64,000 bases of DNA, from the NCBI GenBank assembly GCA_963843315.1, contig CAWJJU010000003.1, positions 248,001 to 312,000 on the forward strand, in the 5' to 3' direction. Each line of letters opens with the position of its first letter. Positions within the stretch are counted from its first letter, which is position 1. The position numbers and the translations under genes were made by a program. The stretch comes from JAWVFM01 sp963843315. GTDB taxonomy: Bacteria; Actinomycetota; Thermoleophilia; Solirubrobacterales; 70-9. Under the pieces are notes generated by a model. That model worked only from the letters and a program-made list of their open reading frames with translations. It was not told the DNA's origin and ran no database searches. Shown here piece by piece: positions 56,962 to 64,000 of this stretch.

Positions 56962-58083
56962 ATGAGGAAGCCGAGGATCGTCGTCACGGTGGCGGCGACC
57001 GTTGCAAGCGTGCTGATGTCGGGTGGGACGGCGCTGGCGTTCGGCGGATTCGGCAATCCGACCTCGTTCCTGGTGGAGAATCCGTATCAGGTCGCCCTTG
57101 GCGACCTCGACGGCGACGGAAACACGGATGTCGTGACCTCGGTCGATGGAGCCACCTCCGACGGCTTCGCCTTCGCGCTGGGGAACGGAGCCGGCGCCTT
57201 CGGCTCCGCGCAGTTCGTCCCCGCGAGCACCACCAATCCGGAGGGGGTGACGATCGGCAAGTTCGACGGTGACCGGGATCGCGACGTCGCCGTTTCCGAC
57301 TACCTCAACGACTCCGTCCAGTTCTTCTTCGGCACCGACGGCGGCGACTTCTCCTCCGGCCCGGTTCGCGCCGCCGGCCCGGGCGCCTTCCTGCTCAGGA
57401 CGGGAGACTTCAACGAAGACGGCCGCACCGACGTGGTCTCATGCAACTACAACAGCAATGGCCCGAAGGCGATCTCCGTCCTGATCCAGAAGCGACACGG
57501 GTTCAAGGCCCACAAGGATTTCGCCGGAGTGGCCAACTGCTACGGGATCGACGTCGGACGCCTCAACCACGACAAGCACCTTGACGTCGTCGAGCAGGGA
57601 GGGAGCGGCGCGTTCGCGGTCCTCCTGGGCAAGGGCGATGGAACCTTCAAGGCCCACCGCAACCACCGCGCATTCGGCTCGAACGGCGGTTACGACAACG
57701 TGACCCTGGGCGACTTCACCGGCGACGGCATCAACGATGTCGCTGTGGCGAGCTTCGCCGACACACAGGTCCTCGTCTACCCCGGAAACCGAAGCGGGTC
57801 GCTCAAGGACCCGAAGCGCACTGTGCTCGACGGTAACCCGGACGGCATCGAGGCCGGCGACTTCGACCGCGATGGAAAGCTGGACCTCGCCCTGGACGTC
57901 GCGCCGCAACTCGAGGTCCTCTTCGGCAAGGGCAACGGGAAGTTCAAAGCCCAGCCGGAGACCGCGCCGCTGCCGTCCGGTCGCCACTTGACTGCGGGCC
58001 GGCTGAACCACGACAAGGCGCCCGACCTCGCGGCGGTGGGCCAGAACAACACCGCGTACGTCTACATCAACGGCAACCCCTAG
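56962..58083 (+). CDS. Secreted FG-GAP/VCBS repeat beta-propeller protein
   Basis: 373 residues. Signal peptide (IVVTVAATVASVLMSGGTAL to about residue 27) followed by about seven FG-GAP units with calcium loops of the DxDxDGxxD kind: GDLDGDGNTDVV, GKFDGDRDRDVAV, GDFNEDGRTDVV, GRLNHDKHLDVV, GDFTGDGINDVAV, GDFDRDGKLDLAL, GRLNHDKAPDLAA. An integrin-alpha-like propeller, exported, probably a surface-binding or adhesion protein. AGGAGGG precedes ATG 56962. Its TAG is shared with convergent bioD (CTAG). Confidence 0.9.
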   Translation: MRKPRIVVTVAATVASVLMSGGTALAFGGFGNPTSFLVENPYQVALGDLDGDGNTDVVTSVDGATSDGFAFALGNGAGAFGSAQFVPASTTNPEGVTIGKFDGDRDRDVAVSDYLNDSVQFFFGTDGGDFSSGPVRAAGPGAFLLRTGDFNEDGRTDVVSCNYNSNGPKAISVLIQKRHGFKAHKDFAGVANCYGIDVGRLNHDKHLDVVEQGGSGAFAVLLGKGDGTFKAHRNHRAFGSNGGYDNVTLGDFTGDGINDVAVASFADTQVLVYPGNRSGSLKDPKRTVLDGNPDGIEAGDFDRDGKLDLALDVAPQLEVLFGKGNGKFKAQPETAPLPSGRHLTAGRLNHDKAPDLAAVGQNNTAYVYINGNP

Positions 58084-58754
58084 CCGAGGCGCGCGGGGAT
58101 CAGCTCGGGCCAGCCCTCCGGGGAGGCGAGGTCGAGTTGCGGCAGGGCCCGCGTCTCGACCCCGCCCAGGCGGGTGATGGCGTCACGATTCGAACGCTCC
58201 ATGACCGACGGCTCGGCGGGCCACGGCGTGAGCACGACCATGTCGACGGCGAGCCCAACGGAGCGAACCGCTTCGATGCTCAGCAGGGTGTGGTTGATGG
58301 TGCCCAGCCCCGGTGAGGCGGCGATGACTGTCGGCAGCCCGAGGTCGCGGGCGAAGTCGCGTACGAGGTAGCCGAGGGTCAGAGGCACCAGGAAGCCGCC
58401 GACGCCCTCGCAGACCAGCACGTCCGCGCCGGACGCGGCGGCGTCGGCGGCCTGCACCAGCCGCGCCGGGTCGATTTCCTCACCGGCCAGCTTGGCCGCG
58501 AGATGCGGTGAGACCGGCGGTCCATAGCGATAGGGGGCGACCTCGTCATCGCTCTGCAACGAGTCCGCCGCCCGGCGCAGTAGCTCATGGTCGGCCTCGC
58601 CGCCTTCATCAAGCCCGCTGACCGCGGGCTTGAACACGGCCACCCGATCGCCGCGAGCCGCCAGCGTGCGCGCGATGGCCGCCGCGACGACCGTCTTGCC
58701 GACCTCGGTTCCGGTGCCGGTGACGAAGCAGCCGGGCGTGGCCATGCCCGTCAT
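58080..58754 (-). CDS. bioD: Dethiobiotin synthetase
   Basis: 224 residues. ATP- and CO2-dependent ring closure of DAPA to dethiobiotin. P-loop FVTGTGTEVGKTVVAAAIAR, FKPAVSGLDE, and the second ATP-binding region VCEGVGGFLVPLTLGYLVRD. Last gene of bioB-bioF-bioD; it begins directly next to the bioF stop (58755), so co-translation is likely. Stops in CTAG with the FG-GAP gene. Confidence 0.94.
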   Translation of the reverse strand: MTGMATPGCFVTGTGTEVGKTVVAAAIARTLAARGDRVAVFKPAVSGLDEGGEADHELLRRAADSLQSDDEVAPYRYGPPVSPHLAAKLAGEEIDPARLVQAADAAASGADVLVCEGVGGFLVPLTLGYLVRDFARDLGLPTVIAASPGLGTINHTLLSIEAVRSVGLAVDMVVLTPWPAEPSVMERSNRDAITRLGGVETRALPQLDLASPEGWPELIPARLG

Positions 58755-59978
58755 CTAGGCGGCGCGGCGTTCGAGCGCGCGCTGTTCGGCCGTGACGGCC
58801 TCGCCGCGGCGATCCGCCGCGATGCCGAGCTCGTGCGCGATGCGGCCGATCAGCCTCGCGGCCCGCCGCAGGTCGTCGGCGCTGTGGTTGACCATCACCG
58901 CGAGCCGCAGGCGAGACGTGCCCGGCGGCACCGTCGGGGGGCGGATGGCCTGGGCGAAGATGCCGGAATCGAGCGAGCGCTCGCACAGCGCCATCGCGGT
59001 CCGCGAATCGCCGACCATCACAGGCACGATCTGCGTGCGCGACCCGCCGGTGTCGAGGCCCGCACCCGCCAGCGCCTCGCGAAGCTGGCCCGAGTTGCGG
59101 CGAAGCTGCTCGACCGCGCCGGGCCGCGACGCGACCAGCTCCAGGGCGGCCAGCGCGGCGCCGATCGCCGGCGGCGGCGGGGCCGTGGAGAACACGAACG
59201 TGCGCGCGGTGTTGAGCAGGAGCTGGCGCAGTTCGGCCGAGACGCAGACGTAGGCGCCGTAGCTGCCGAGCGACTTGCCGAGCGTCCCCACCTGCACGTC
59301 GACCTTGCCCTCGAGGCCGGCGGCGGCCACCGAGCCGCGCCCGCCGGGTCCCAGCGCGCCCAGCCCGTGTGCGTCGTCGACCATCAGCCGCGCGCCGAAG
59401 CGCCTGGCAAGCGCGTACAGCTCGCGCAGGGGGGCGACGTCGCCATCCATCGAGAACACGCCGTCGGTCACGATCAGGGCGGGGCGTCCCTGGGCGCTCT
59501 CGAGCGCCTGCTCGAGATGCTCCACGTCGCGGTGCCGATACACGACGGTGCTCGCACGGGAGAGCCGGCAGCCGTCGATGATGCTCGCGTGGTTCAGCTC
59601 GTCGGAGAAGATCACGTCGCCCTCGCCGGCGAGCGCCGAGATCACGCCGGCGTTGGCGAGGTACCCCGAGCCGAACAGCAGCGCCGTCTCCGCACCCAGG
59701 AACTCCGCGAGGCGCTCCTCGAGGCGCGTGTGGAGCGTCATGTTGCCCGAGATCAGGCGTGACGCCCCCGCCCCCGCCCCGAGGCGCTCCGCGGCCTCCC
59801 CCGCGGCGCGCCGGACCCGTGGATGATCGGCCAGGCCGAGGTAGTTGTTGGAGCACAGGAGCATCACCTCCTGCCCGCCCAGCATCACGCGCGGGCCCTG
59901 AGGCCCCTCGATGAGGCGAAGCTTGCGCTCCAGCCCCTTGCGGCGAAGCTCGGCGATTCGCTCCGCTACGTCGCTCAA
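58755..59978 (-). CDS. bioF: 8-amino-7-oxononanoate synthase
   Basis: 407 residues. PLP-dependent condensation of pimeloyl-CoA (or -ACP) with L-alanine. Seen: LCSNNYLGLADHPRVRRAAG, GSGYLANAGVISALAGEGDV, DELNHASIIDGCRLS, VDDAHGLGALGPGGRG and PLP Lys in VGTLGKSLGSYGAYV. TTG 59978 is fixed by overlap with the bioB TGA (TTGA). The C-terminus has an extra basic tail of about 30 residues (ELGIAADRRGEAVTAEQRAL). Could also act as a CoA-linked alpha-oxoamine synthase, but neighbours make BioF clear. Confidence 0.94.
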   Translation of the reverse strand: MSDVAERIAELRRKGLERKLRLIEGPQGPRVMLGGQEVMLLCSNNYLGLADHPRVRRAAGEAAERLGAGAGASRLISGNMTLHTRLEERLAEFLGAETALLFGSGYLANAGVISALAGEGDVIFSDELNHASIIDGCRLSRASTVVYRHRDVEHLEQALESAQGRPALIVTDGVFSMDGDVAPLRELYALARRFGARLMVDDAHGLGALGPGGRGSVAAAGLEGKVDVQVGTLGKSLGSYGAYVCVSAELRQLLLNTARTFVFSTAPPPPAIGAALAALELVASRPGAVEQLRRNSGQLREALAGAGLDTGGSRTQIVPVMVGDSRTAMALCERSLDSGIFAQAIRPPTVPPGTSRLRLAVMVNHSADDLRRAARLIGRIAHELGIAADRRGEAVTAEQRALERRAA

Positions 59979-61099
59979 GCGGCGCGGGGGTACGGAGGCG
60001 GCTTCTTGGTCTTGCGGATCACGCGCAGCTGCGTTGACGGATCCCAGAAGTTCGCCTGAGCCTGCGAGTCGATGAGGTCGTCGACGGGCGTCTGTGGCGT
60101 GTCGCCCTCGAGCCAGCCGCTGCGGTTGTCGGGCCGCGGGTTCGCGCCGTTGTCGGCCTGGCGGGCAACGTTCAGCCCCAGCTCCTCGAACATCGCACGA
60201 TCGTCGGCCGGCTCGGCGCCGAGCGTGGTGAGGAAGTTGCCCATCATCACCCCGTTGAGGCCCGCCCTGACCGCGAGCGGCTGAAGCTCGCCGAGGTTCT
60301 CGACCCTCCCGCCGCACAGGCGAAAGAGCGCGTCGGGAAGGATCAGCCGGAAGATCGCGATCCACTTGACGACGTCCCAGGGGTCCATCAGGGGGCGGTC
60401 GCCGAACTTGGTCCCGCTCCGCGGGTTCAGGAGGTTGATGGGCACCGAGGTGGGATTGATCTCGGCGAGCTCGAAGGCCATCTCGACCCGCTGGTGAGGG
60501 CTCTCGCCGAGGTTGAGGATGCCGCCGACGCAGCTCTCCATGCCCGCTTCCCTGACCGCGTCGATCGTGCGGATCCGGCCCTCGTAGCGGACCGTCGTGG
60601 AGACCTCGGGATAGTAGGAGCGCGAGGTCTCCACGTTGTGGTGGACTCGCTGGACCCCCGCCTCCTTGAGCCGCCGGGCGCGCTCGGCCGAGATGTGGCC
60701 GATCGACACGCAACGCTTGAGGTTGGTCTGCTCGGCGACCAGGCGGGCCCCCGCCTCGATCTTGTCGAAGTCGCGGGCGGAGAGTCCCTGGCCCTGGGTG
60801 ACCATGCAGAAGCGATGCGCGCCGGCGGCCTCGGCGGCGCGCGCGTGCTCGAGGATCTGGTCGGGATCCATCATGGCGTGCATGGGCGTGTCGGCCTCGG
60901 CGTAGCGCGACTGCGCGCAGAAGCCGCAGTCCTCCGAGCAACCGCCCGACTTCGCGTTGACGAGGGAGCACAGGTCGGTGGAGTCCTCGAAGCGCTCCGT
61001 CCGCACGGCCCAGGCCCGCTCGACGAGGTCGCCGATGTCGTCGTGGTCCGTGAGGTCTCCAAGCGCGAGCGCCTCTTCGAAGGTGATGAGCGAAGCCAC
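59975..61099 (-). CDS. bioB: Biotin synthase (radical SAM)
   Basis: 374 residues. Inserts sulfur into dethiobiotin. Radical-SAM [4Fe-4S] Cys cluster in SGGCSEDCGFCAQSRYAEAD, further cluster region CVSIGHISAERARRLKEAGV, HHNVETSRSYYPEV, and ESCVGGILNLGESPHQRVEM. First gene of bioBFD. GTG 61099 lies 8 bases after a TAGCCT box, so it is leaderless. ErpA at 21379 would be a plausible cluster donor. A C-terminal extension of about 60 residues follows the barrel. Confidence 0.95.
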   Translation of the reverse strand: MASLITFEEALALGDLTDHDDIGDLVERAWAVRTERFEDSTDLCSLVNAKSGGCSEDCGFCAQSRYAEADTPMHAMMDPDQILEHARAAEAAGAHRFCMVTQGQGLSARDFDKIEAGARLVAEQTNLKRCVSIGHISAERARRLKEAGVQRVHHNVETSRSYYPEVSTTVRYEGRIRTIDAVREAGMESCVGGILNLGESPHQRVEMAFELAEINPTSVPINLLNPRSGTKFGDRPLMDPWDVVKWIAIFRLILPDALFRLCGGRVENLGELQPLAVRAGLNGVMMGNFLTTLGAEPADDRAMFEELGLNVARQADNGANPRPDNRSGWLEGDTPQTPVDDLIDSQAQANFWDPSTQLRVIRKTKKPPPYPRAA

Positions 61100-61107
61100 C
61101 GCCCGGC

Positions 61108-61113
61108 AGGCTA
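61108..61113 (-). promoter_or_regulatory. -10 box of the bioBFD operon
   Basis: TAGCCT on the minus strand, 8 bases before GTG 61099. The region between bioB and the alkA stop is only 47 bases, so the promoter is compact; no BirA/BioR-like palindrome was recognised. Confidence 0.42.
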
Positions 61114-61146
61114 CGAACGGGGGCGGACGCGATCCGCTGCCTGCGG

Positions 61147-61791
61147 CTAACCCTGAACCGGAGTCGCCGCCAGCGTCTCCCACAGGTAGACGCAGGCGAG
61201 CGTACGGTGCGGCCGCCAGGCCTCGGAGCGCTCGACGACCTCCTCGGGCTTGGGCATCTCCTCCAGCCCGTATTCGATCTGGATCGCCTTGCGGATGCCC
61301 AGGTCGCCGCCTGAGATCACGTCCCTGCGGCCGAGGTGGAACATGAGGAACATCTCCGCGGTCCATTGCCCAAAGCCGCGGATCGCCGTGATCTCCGCCA
61401 TGACCTCCTCGTCGGACAGCTCCGTCAGCCGGCCCAGCTCGAGCTCGCCGCTGATCACGTGGCCCGCGAGGTCGCGGATGTACTCGACCTTCCGCCCGGA
61501 GAGGCCGGCGGCCCGAAGCGCGGTCTCGTCGACCTCGAGGAGGGCGGCCGGGCTGGGCTCCTCGCCGCCGAACAGCTCCAGCACCCGCCCGTAGATGGTG
61601 CGCGCCGCCTTCGTGGAGAGCTGCTGTCCCACGACCGCACGCAGCAGCGCTCCGTAGGCGTCGTCGGGGCGCTGACCCCGCCGTCGCCGGCGCTCGGCGA
61701 CCGACATCGGGCCGATCCGGGCGACGATGTCGGTCATGACCGGGTCCGAAGCCGCCAGGGCCTGCTGGGCCTTGGTCAGCGCCCGCGCCAC
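61147..61791 (-). CDS. alkA: DNA-3-methyladenine glycosylase II-like base excision enzyme
   Basis: About 214 residues from GTG 61791. HhH-GPD glycosylase: LLRAVVGQQLSTKAARTIYG, helix-hairpin-helix in ITAIRGFGQWTAEMFLMFHL and the catalytic Asp in VISGGDLGIRKAI. Removes alkylated purines. Lacks the N-terminal beta domain of E. coli AlkA, so it is the short single-domain type. The start inside the enoyl-CoA hydratase 3' end (16-base overlap) is needed to keep the first helix (ALTKAQQALAASDPVMTDIV). Confidence 0.88.
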   Translation of the reverse strand: MARALTKAQQALAASDPVMTDIVARIGPMSVAERRRRRGQRPDDAYGALLRAVVGQQLSTKAARTIYGRVLELFGGEEPSPAALLEVDETALRAAGLSGRKVEYIRDLAGHVISGELELGRLTELSDEEVMAEITAIRGFGQWTAEMFLMFHLGRRDVISGGDLGIRKAIQIEYGLEEMPKPEEVVERSEAWRPHRTLACVYLWETLAATPVQG

Positions 61792-62564
61792 TGCGGCTTT
61801 CGCTTCTCGCCGAAGGCCCTGATGCCCTCGCGAAAGTCCTCGGAGGCGAAGCACGACTCGCGCAGCTCCACGAGCTCGCGCTCCTGCTCGGCGGAGAGCA
61901 CCGGATTGCGCGCGAGGACCTCGATCGCCTGCTTGTTGCCGCGCATCGAGAGCGGCGCGTTGGCGGCGATCTCGCTCGCCAGGGCCAGCGACGCAGCCTC
62001 GAGCTCGTCGTCGGCGGTCACGTCGTTCACGAGGCCCATGCGCGCGGCGTCGGCGGCGTCGTGGGTCGTCCCCACGAGGAAGAGCTCCCGGGTTCGCGCG
62101 ACGCCGACCACGTCCATGAAGCGCTGCAGCCCGGTGTGCCCGTAGATCAGGCCGAGCTTGGCCGGCGGCATGCCGAGCTTGGCGCCGGCGGCACAGATCC
62201 GCATGTCGCAGCGGACGGCCAGCTCCAGCGCTCCGCCCAGGCAATGGCCGTTGATCGCGGCGAGCACGGGATACGGATGCGCCGTGATGGCCTCCATCGC
62301 GGCGGCGAAGGGATGCGCGACCAGCGCCTCGGCGTCGCGCTCGAACGACGCGTCGGGGATCCCGCCGATGTCGTAGCCCGCCGAGAAGACGGGCGGTGCC
62401 CCGGTGATCACCACGCAGCGCGTCTCGATGCCCTCGCCGAGCTCGGCCAGCGCCGCCGTGATGGCGTCGAGAACCGGGTGGTCGAGCGCGTTTCGCTTCT
62501 CCGGGTTGGAGATCGTGAGGCGCGCCACGGCCTCGGCGGGACGGTCGACGATGAGCTCGCCCAT
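61776..62564 (-). CDS. Enoyl-CoA hydratase/isomerase family protein
   Basis: 262 residues, crotonase fold. GAPPVFSAGYDIGGIPDASF supplies the first oxyanion NH, and INGHCLGGALELAVRCDMRI the second with a Glu at the hydratase position; then AAGAKLGMPPAKLGLIYGHT, where the second acid site reads PPAK, so the reaction may differ from classical hydration. Overlaps alkA at its 3' end. Start ATG 62564. Pathway partner unknown. Confidence 0.87.
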   Translation of the reverse strand: MGELIVDRPAEAVARLTISNPEKRNALDHPVLDAITAALAELGEGIETRCVVITGAPPVFSAGYDIGGIPDASFERDAEALVAHPFAAAMEAITAHPYPVLAAINGHCLGGALELAVRCDMRICAAGAKLGMPPAKLGLIYGHTGLQRFMDVVGVARTRELFLVGTTHDAADAARMGLVNDVTADDELEAASLALASEIAANAPLSMRGNKQAIEVLARNPVLSAEQERELVELRESCFASEDFREGIRAFGEKRKPQWRGR

Positions 62565-62654
62565 GGGGGCGGAAGCTACTGGATGATTGATCCCCGACTA
62601 GCGCGCCCGCGGGGGCGAGGCAGGGCGAGCTGGGCGCCGCACGAGTCCCGAAGG

Positions 62655-62673
62655 CAATAGCTGGCTGCTATTG
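62655..62673. repeat. Short palindrome in the gap upstream of an enoyl-CoA hydratase gene
   Basis: CAATAGC-TGGCT-GCTATTG, perfect 7-bp arms, about 90 bases upstream of ATG 62564 in a 184-base gap. Possible operator; nothing else recognised in the gap. Confidence 0.4.
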
Positions 62674-62748
62674 GCGAGGGCTCGGGTGGCGATCCAGCGA
62701 CGGCCTGCGCCGTCATCCGTGGGTGCGGGAATTGGGATCACTCATCCA

Positions 62749-62961
62749 CTATTCCAGGACGACGAGGACGTCGCCCTCCTGCACGGACTGGCCCTCCTCG
62801 CAGCGAATCTCCTTGACGGTGCCGTCGTCCTCGGCCTCGACGGGCATCTCCATCTTCATGGACTCGAGGATCACGACCGTGTCGCCGTCGGAGACCGAGT
62901 CGCCGACCGCGACCTCGATCTTCCAGACCGTGCCGGTGATGTGAGCTTCGACGTCTGCCAT
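62749..62961 (-). CDS. Stand-alone biotin carboxyl carrier protein
   Basis: 70 residues, essentially just the biotinyl domain: ITGTVWKIEVAVGDSVSDGD, then VVILESMKMEMPVEAEDDGT with the biotin-accepting Lys in MKM, then VKEIRCEEGQSVQEGDVLVV. Carries carboxybiotin between a carboxylase and a carboxyltransferase. No biotin carboxylase gene is adjacent; the acyl-CoA carboxylase beta gene at 33218 is a possible partner. Leaderless, with a TATTGT box 8 bases before ATG 62961. The clustering with bioBFD may be functional. Confidence 0.9.
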   Translation of the reverse strand: MADVEAHITGTVWKIEVAVGDSVSDGDTVVILESMKMEMPVEAEDDGTVKEIRCEEGQSVQEGDVLVVLE

Positions 62962-62969
62962 CGCGCGGC

Positions 62970-62975
62970 ACAATA
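62970..62975 (-). promoter_or_regulatory. -10 box for the BCCP gene
   Basis: TATTGT on the minus strand, 8 bases before ATG 62961; lies between the divergent BCCP and GT2 starts. Confidence 0.42.
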
Positions 62976-62982
62976 TCCGGCG

Positions 62983-63711
62983 GTGACGGCGGAACCCCTC
63001 CCAAGCGAGCACGCCGTGGCCGATGCGGCCGACGTCGGCGTCATCGTCGCCGCCCGCAACGAGGCCGACCTGCTGCCGGCCACGCTCGCGTCGCTCGCGC
63101 GGGCCCTCCCGGGCGCCGCGCTCTGGGTGGCCGACGACGCCTCGGCCGACGGCACCGGCGACGTCGCCCTCGCGGTCGGGGCGAGGCTGATCAGGCGGCG
63201 CCGGCCCCACGGCAAGGGGGGCAACGTCACGGCGGCCGCCCAGGCGCTGCTGGGCGACGACGCGCCGGCGTTCGTCCTGCTGTGCGACGGCGACCTCGGC
63301 GAGTCCGCCGGCGAGCTGCGCAGGCTGGTCGACGCCGCGCGAGGGGGCGAGGGCGATTTGGTCGTTGCCGCGTTCAGCCGCCGCGTGGGCGGCGGGTTCG
63401 GGCTCACGCTGCGGGTCGCGAGCCGCGCGATCGAACGCGCCACGGGCTTCGCGCCGGCCGCGCCCATCTCCGGCCAGCGGGCGATGCGGGTGGAAGTGCT
63501 GCGCGCGGTCCTGCCCTTCGCTCCCGGATACGGGATGGAGACCGGGATGACGATCGACGCGATCCGCGCCGGCTACGAGGTCCGCGAGCTGGAGCTGGAG
63601 CTCGAGCACCGCGCCACCGGGCGGACGCTCTCAGGCTTCACCCACAGGGGGCGTCAGCTCGCGGAGATCTGGCGCGCGGGACGAGTTCGGCGGCGGCGCG
63701 CGGAGCCCTAG
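62983..63711 (+). CDS. Glycosyltransferase family 2 protein
   Basis: About 242 residues. GT-A fold: ADVGVIVAARNEADLLPATL, WVADDASADGTGDVAL (DD/ADDAS at the nucleotide-sugar site), LLCDGDLGESAGEL with a DGD metal motif, and a C-terminal GMETGMTIDAIRAGYEVREL acceptor segment. No membrane segments, so cytoplasmic. GTG 62983 is chosen; longer readings run through the divergent BCCP promoter. Product unknown. Its TAG shares a CTAG with the convergent gene. Confidence 0.85.
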   Translation: MTAEPLPSEHAVADAADVGVIVAARNEADLLPATLASLARALPGAALWVADDASADGTGDVALAVGARLIRRRRPHGKGGNVTAAAQALLGDDAPAFVLLCDGDLGESAGELRRLVDAARGGEGDLVVAAFSRRVGGGFGLTLRVASRAIERATGFAPAAPISGQRAMRVEVLRAVLPFAPGYGMETGMTIDAIRAGYEVRELELELEHRATGRTLSGFTHRGRQLAEIWRAGRVRRRRAEP

Positions 63712-64000
63712 GAGGCGGCGCCGGCGAGCTTGCCGAGCACCGCGGGAACCGCGCCGCGACGGAGGGCGCGCGGGACGGGCAGCGTGTGCAACCGGGGCTC
63801 GAAGTCGGGCTCGCGGAGGAAGGCCTTCTCGGCCGCGACGATCGCGCCCGCCGCATTGACGATCTGCGGGTCGAGCTCGGAGCCGGAGCGAAGCTCGAGG
63901 GCGAGCATCGCCTCGGTCTGGTTGAGGCGCGGGCCGTCCGCGGCGGTCAGCTTCGACCAGGCGCGAGCCACCGACAGCACGCGGCTGACCCGCAGCGTCG
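63708..64000 (-). CDS. C-terminal part of an HD-GYP/HD-domain-like protein, truncated by window edge
   Basis: The minus-strand frame is open to base 64000, so the start lies beyond the window. Visible 96 residues include SRVLSVARAWSKLTAADGPR, LNQTEAMLALELRSGSELDP, QIVNAAGAIVAAEKAF and a tail rich in Pro/Arg/Leu. The order 'regular helix-AD, EAL..L-GSELDP-V' recalls the last helices of HD-GYP phosphodiesterases (compare the ...FDP.VV.AF ending). The active-site His/Asp are not in view, so the assignment is tentative. Stop TAG overlaps that of GT2 (CTAG). Confidence 0.4.
   Translation of the reverse strand, partial: TLRVSRVLSVARAWSKLTAADGPRLNQTEAMLALELRSGSELDPQIVNAAGAIVAAEKAFLREPDFEPRLHTLPVPRALRRGAVPAVLGKLAGAAS

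Noticed and set aside
1..64000. tRNA or rRNA genes
   Set aside because: No cloverleaf with CCA-side and T-loop consensus and no rRNA-like conserved segment was noticed; tRNAscan would be needed to exclude them fully.

Overview
The window is about 70% GC and densely coded. It has short intergenic gaps, many 1-4 nt gene overlaps, frequent GTG/TTG starts, and -10 boxes of the TANNNT type lying 6-10 bases before start codons (leaderless transcripts). Gene content includes coproheme decarboxylase HemQ, an FprA-type ferredoxin reductase, DUF3618/DUF4235/holin-like small membrane proteins, many acyl-CoA dehydrogenases and PQQ sugar dehydrogenase paralogues. This points to a chromosomal segment of a high-GC actinobacterium, most likely Thermoleophilia/Solirubrobacterales. 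That placement is inference from gene content, not a phylogeny. No rRNA, tRNA, CRISPR array, prophage or plasmid functions were seen.

Layout. 0-5.8 kb: four overlapping genes encode five PQQ sugar-dehydrogenase beta-propellers, the last gene a two-propeller fusion. 5.8-9.4 kb: aldehyde dehydrogenase, alpha/beta hydrolase and a REP-associated tyrosine transposase (RAYT) bracketed by paired 36-bp-period palindromic repeats. 9.4-18.2 kb: metH, a glycosyltransferase/flippase-like fusion, a phosphatase-like membrane protein (frameshifted) and hemQ. 18.2-22.1 kb: a redox and iron-sulfur neighbourhood (fprA, bolA, monothiol grxD, erpA, thioredoxin-fold protein). 22-30 kb: epimerase, DegV, AI-2E transporter, a DUF4235/holin/DUF3618 operon, a TetR-nitrilase operon with a clear operator, MscS. 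30-45 kb: acyl-CoA metabolism (CaiB/BaiF, BKACE, acyl-CoA carboxylase beta, enoyl-CoA hydratase, three acyl-CoA dehydrogenases, SCP2), interrupted by a secreted protein, ArsR/SRPBCC, clpP and two hydrolase/NTF2-like genes. 45-50 kb: Nudix, rubredoxin, ECF sigma with a membrane DUF4349 partner, bioA. 50-58 kb: an exported copper-protein operon (beta-helix, cupredoxin, multicopper oxidase, cupredoxin), MarR-MFS efflux, secreted repeat proteins. 58-64 kb: bioB-bioF-bioD, alkA, enoyl-CoA hydratase, a 70-residue biotin carrier protein, GT2, and the end of an HD-GYP-like gene.

How it fits together. Biotin genes (bioA, bioBFD) sit in the same window as two consumers, a stand-alone biotin acceptor and an acyl-CoA carboxylase beta subunit, among fatty and branched acyl-CoA oxidation genes. 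HemQ, FprA, BolA, Grx and ErpA form a heme/Fe-S supply block.

Most notable signals. (1) The RAYT repeat family supplies the stop codons and last residues of three genes, including metH. (2) Five convergent gene pairs share one CTAG as both stop codons. (3) There is an exported copper-redox operon. (4) Four otherwise intact genes each carry an apparent single-base insertion, which looks more like assembly error than decay. Single-base accuracy is therefore suspect, and coordinates of frameshifted genes are best treated as one intact gene each.
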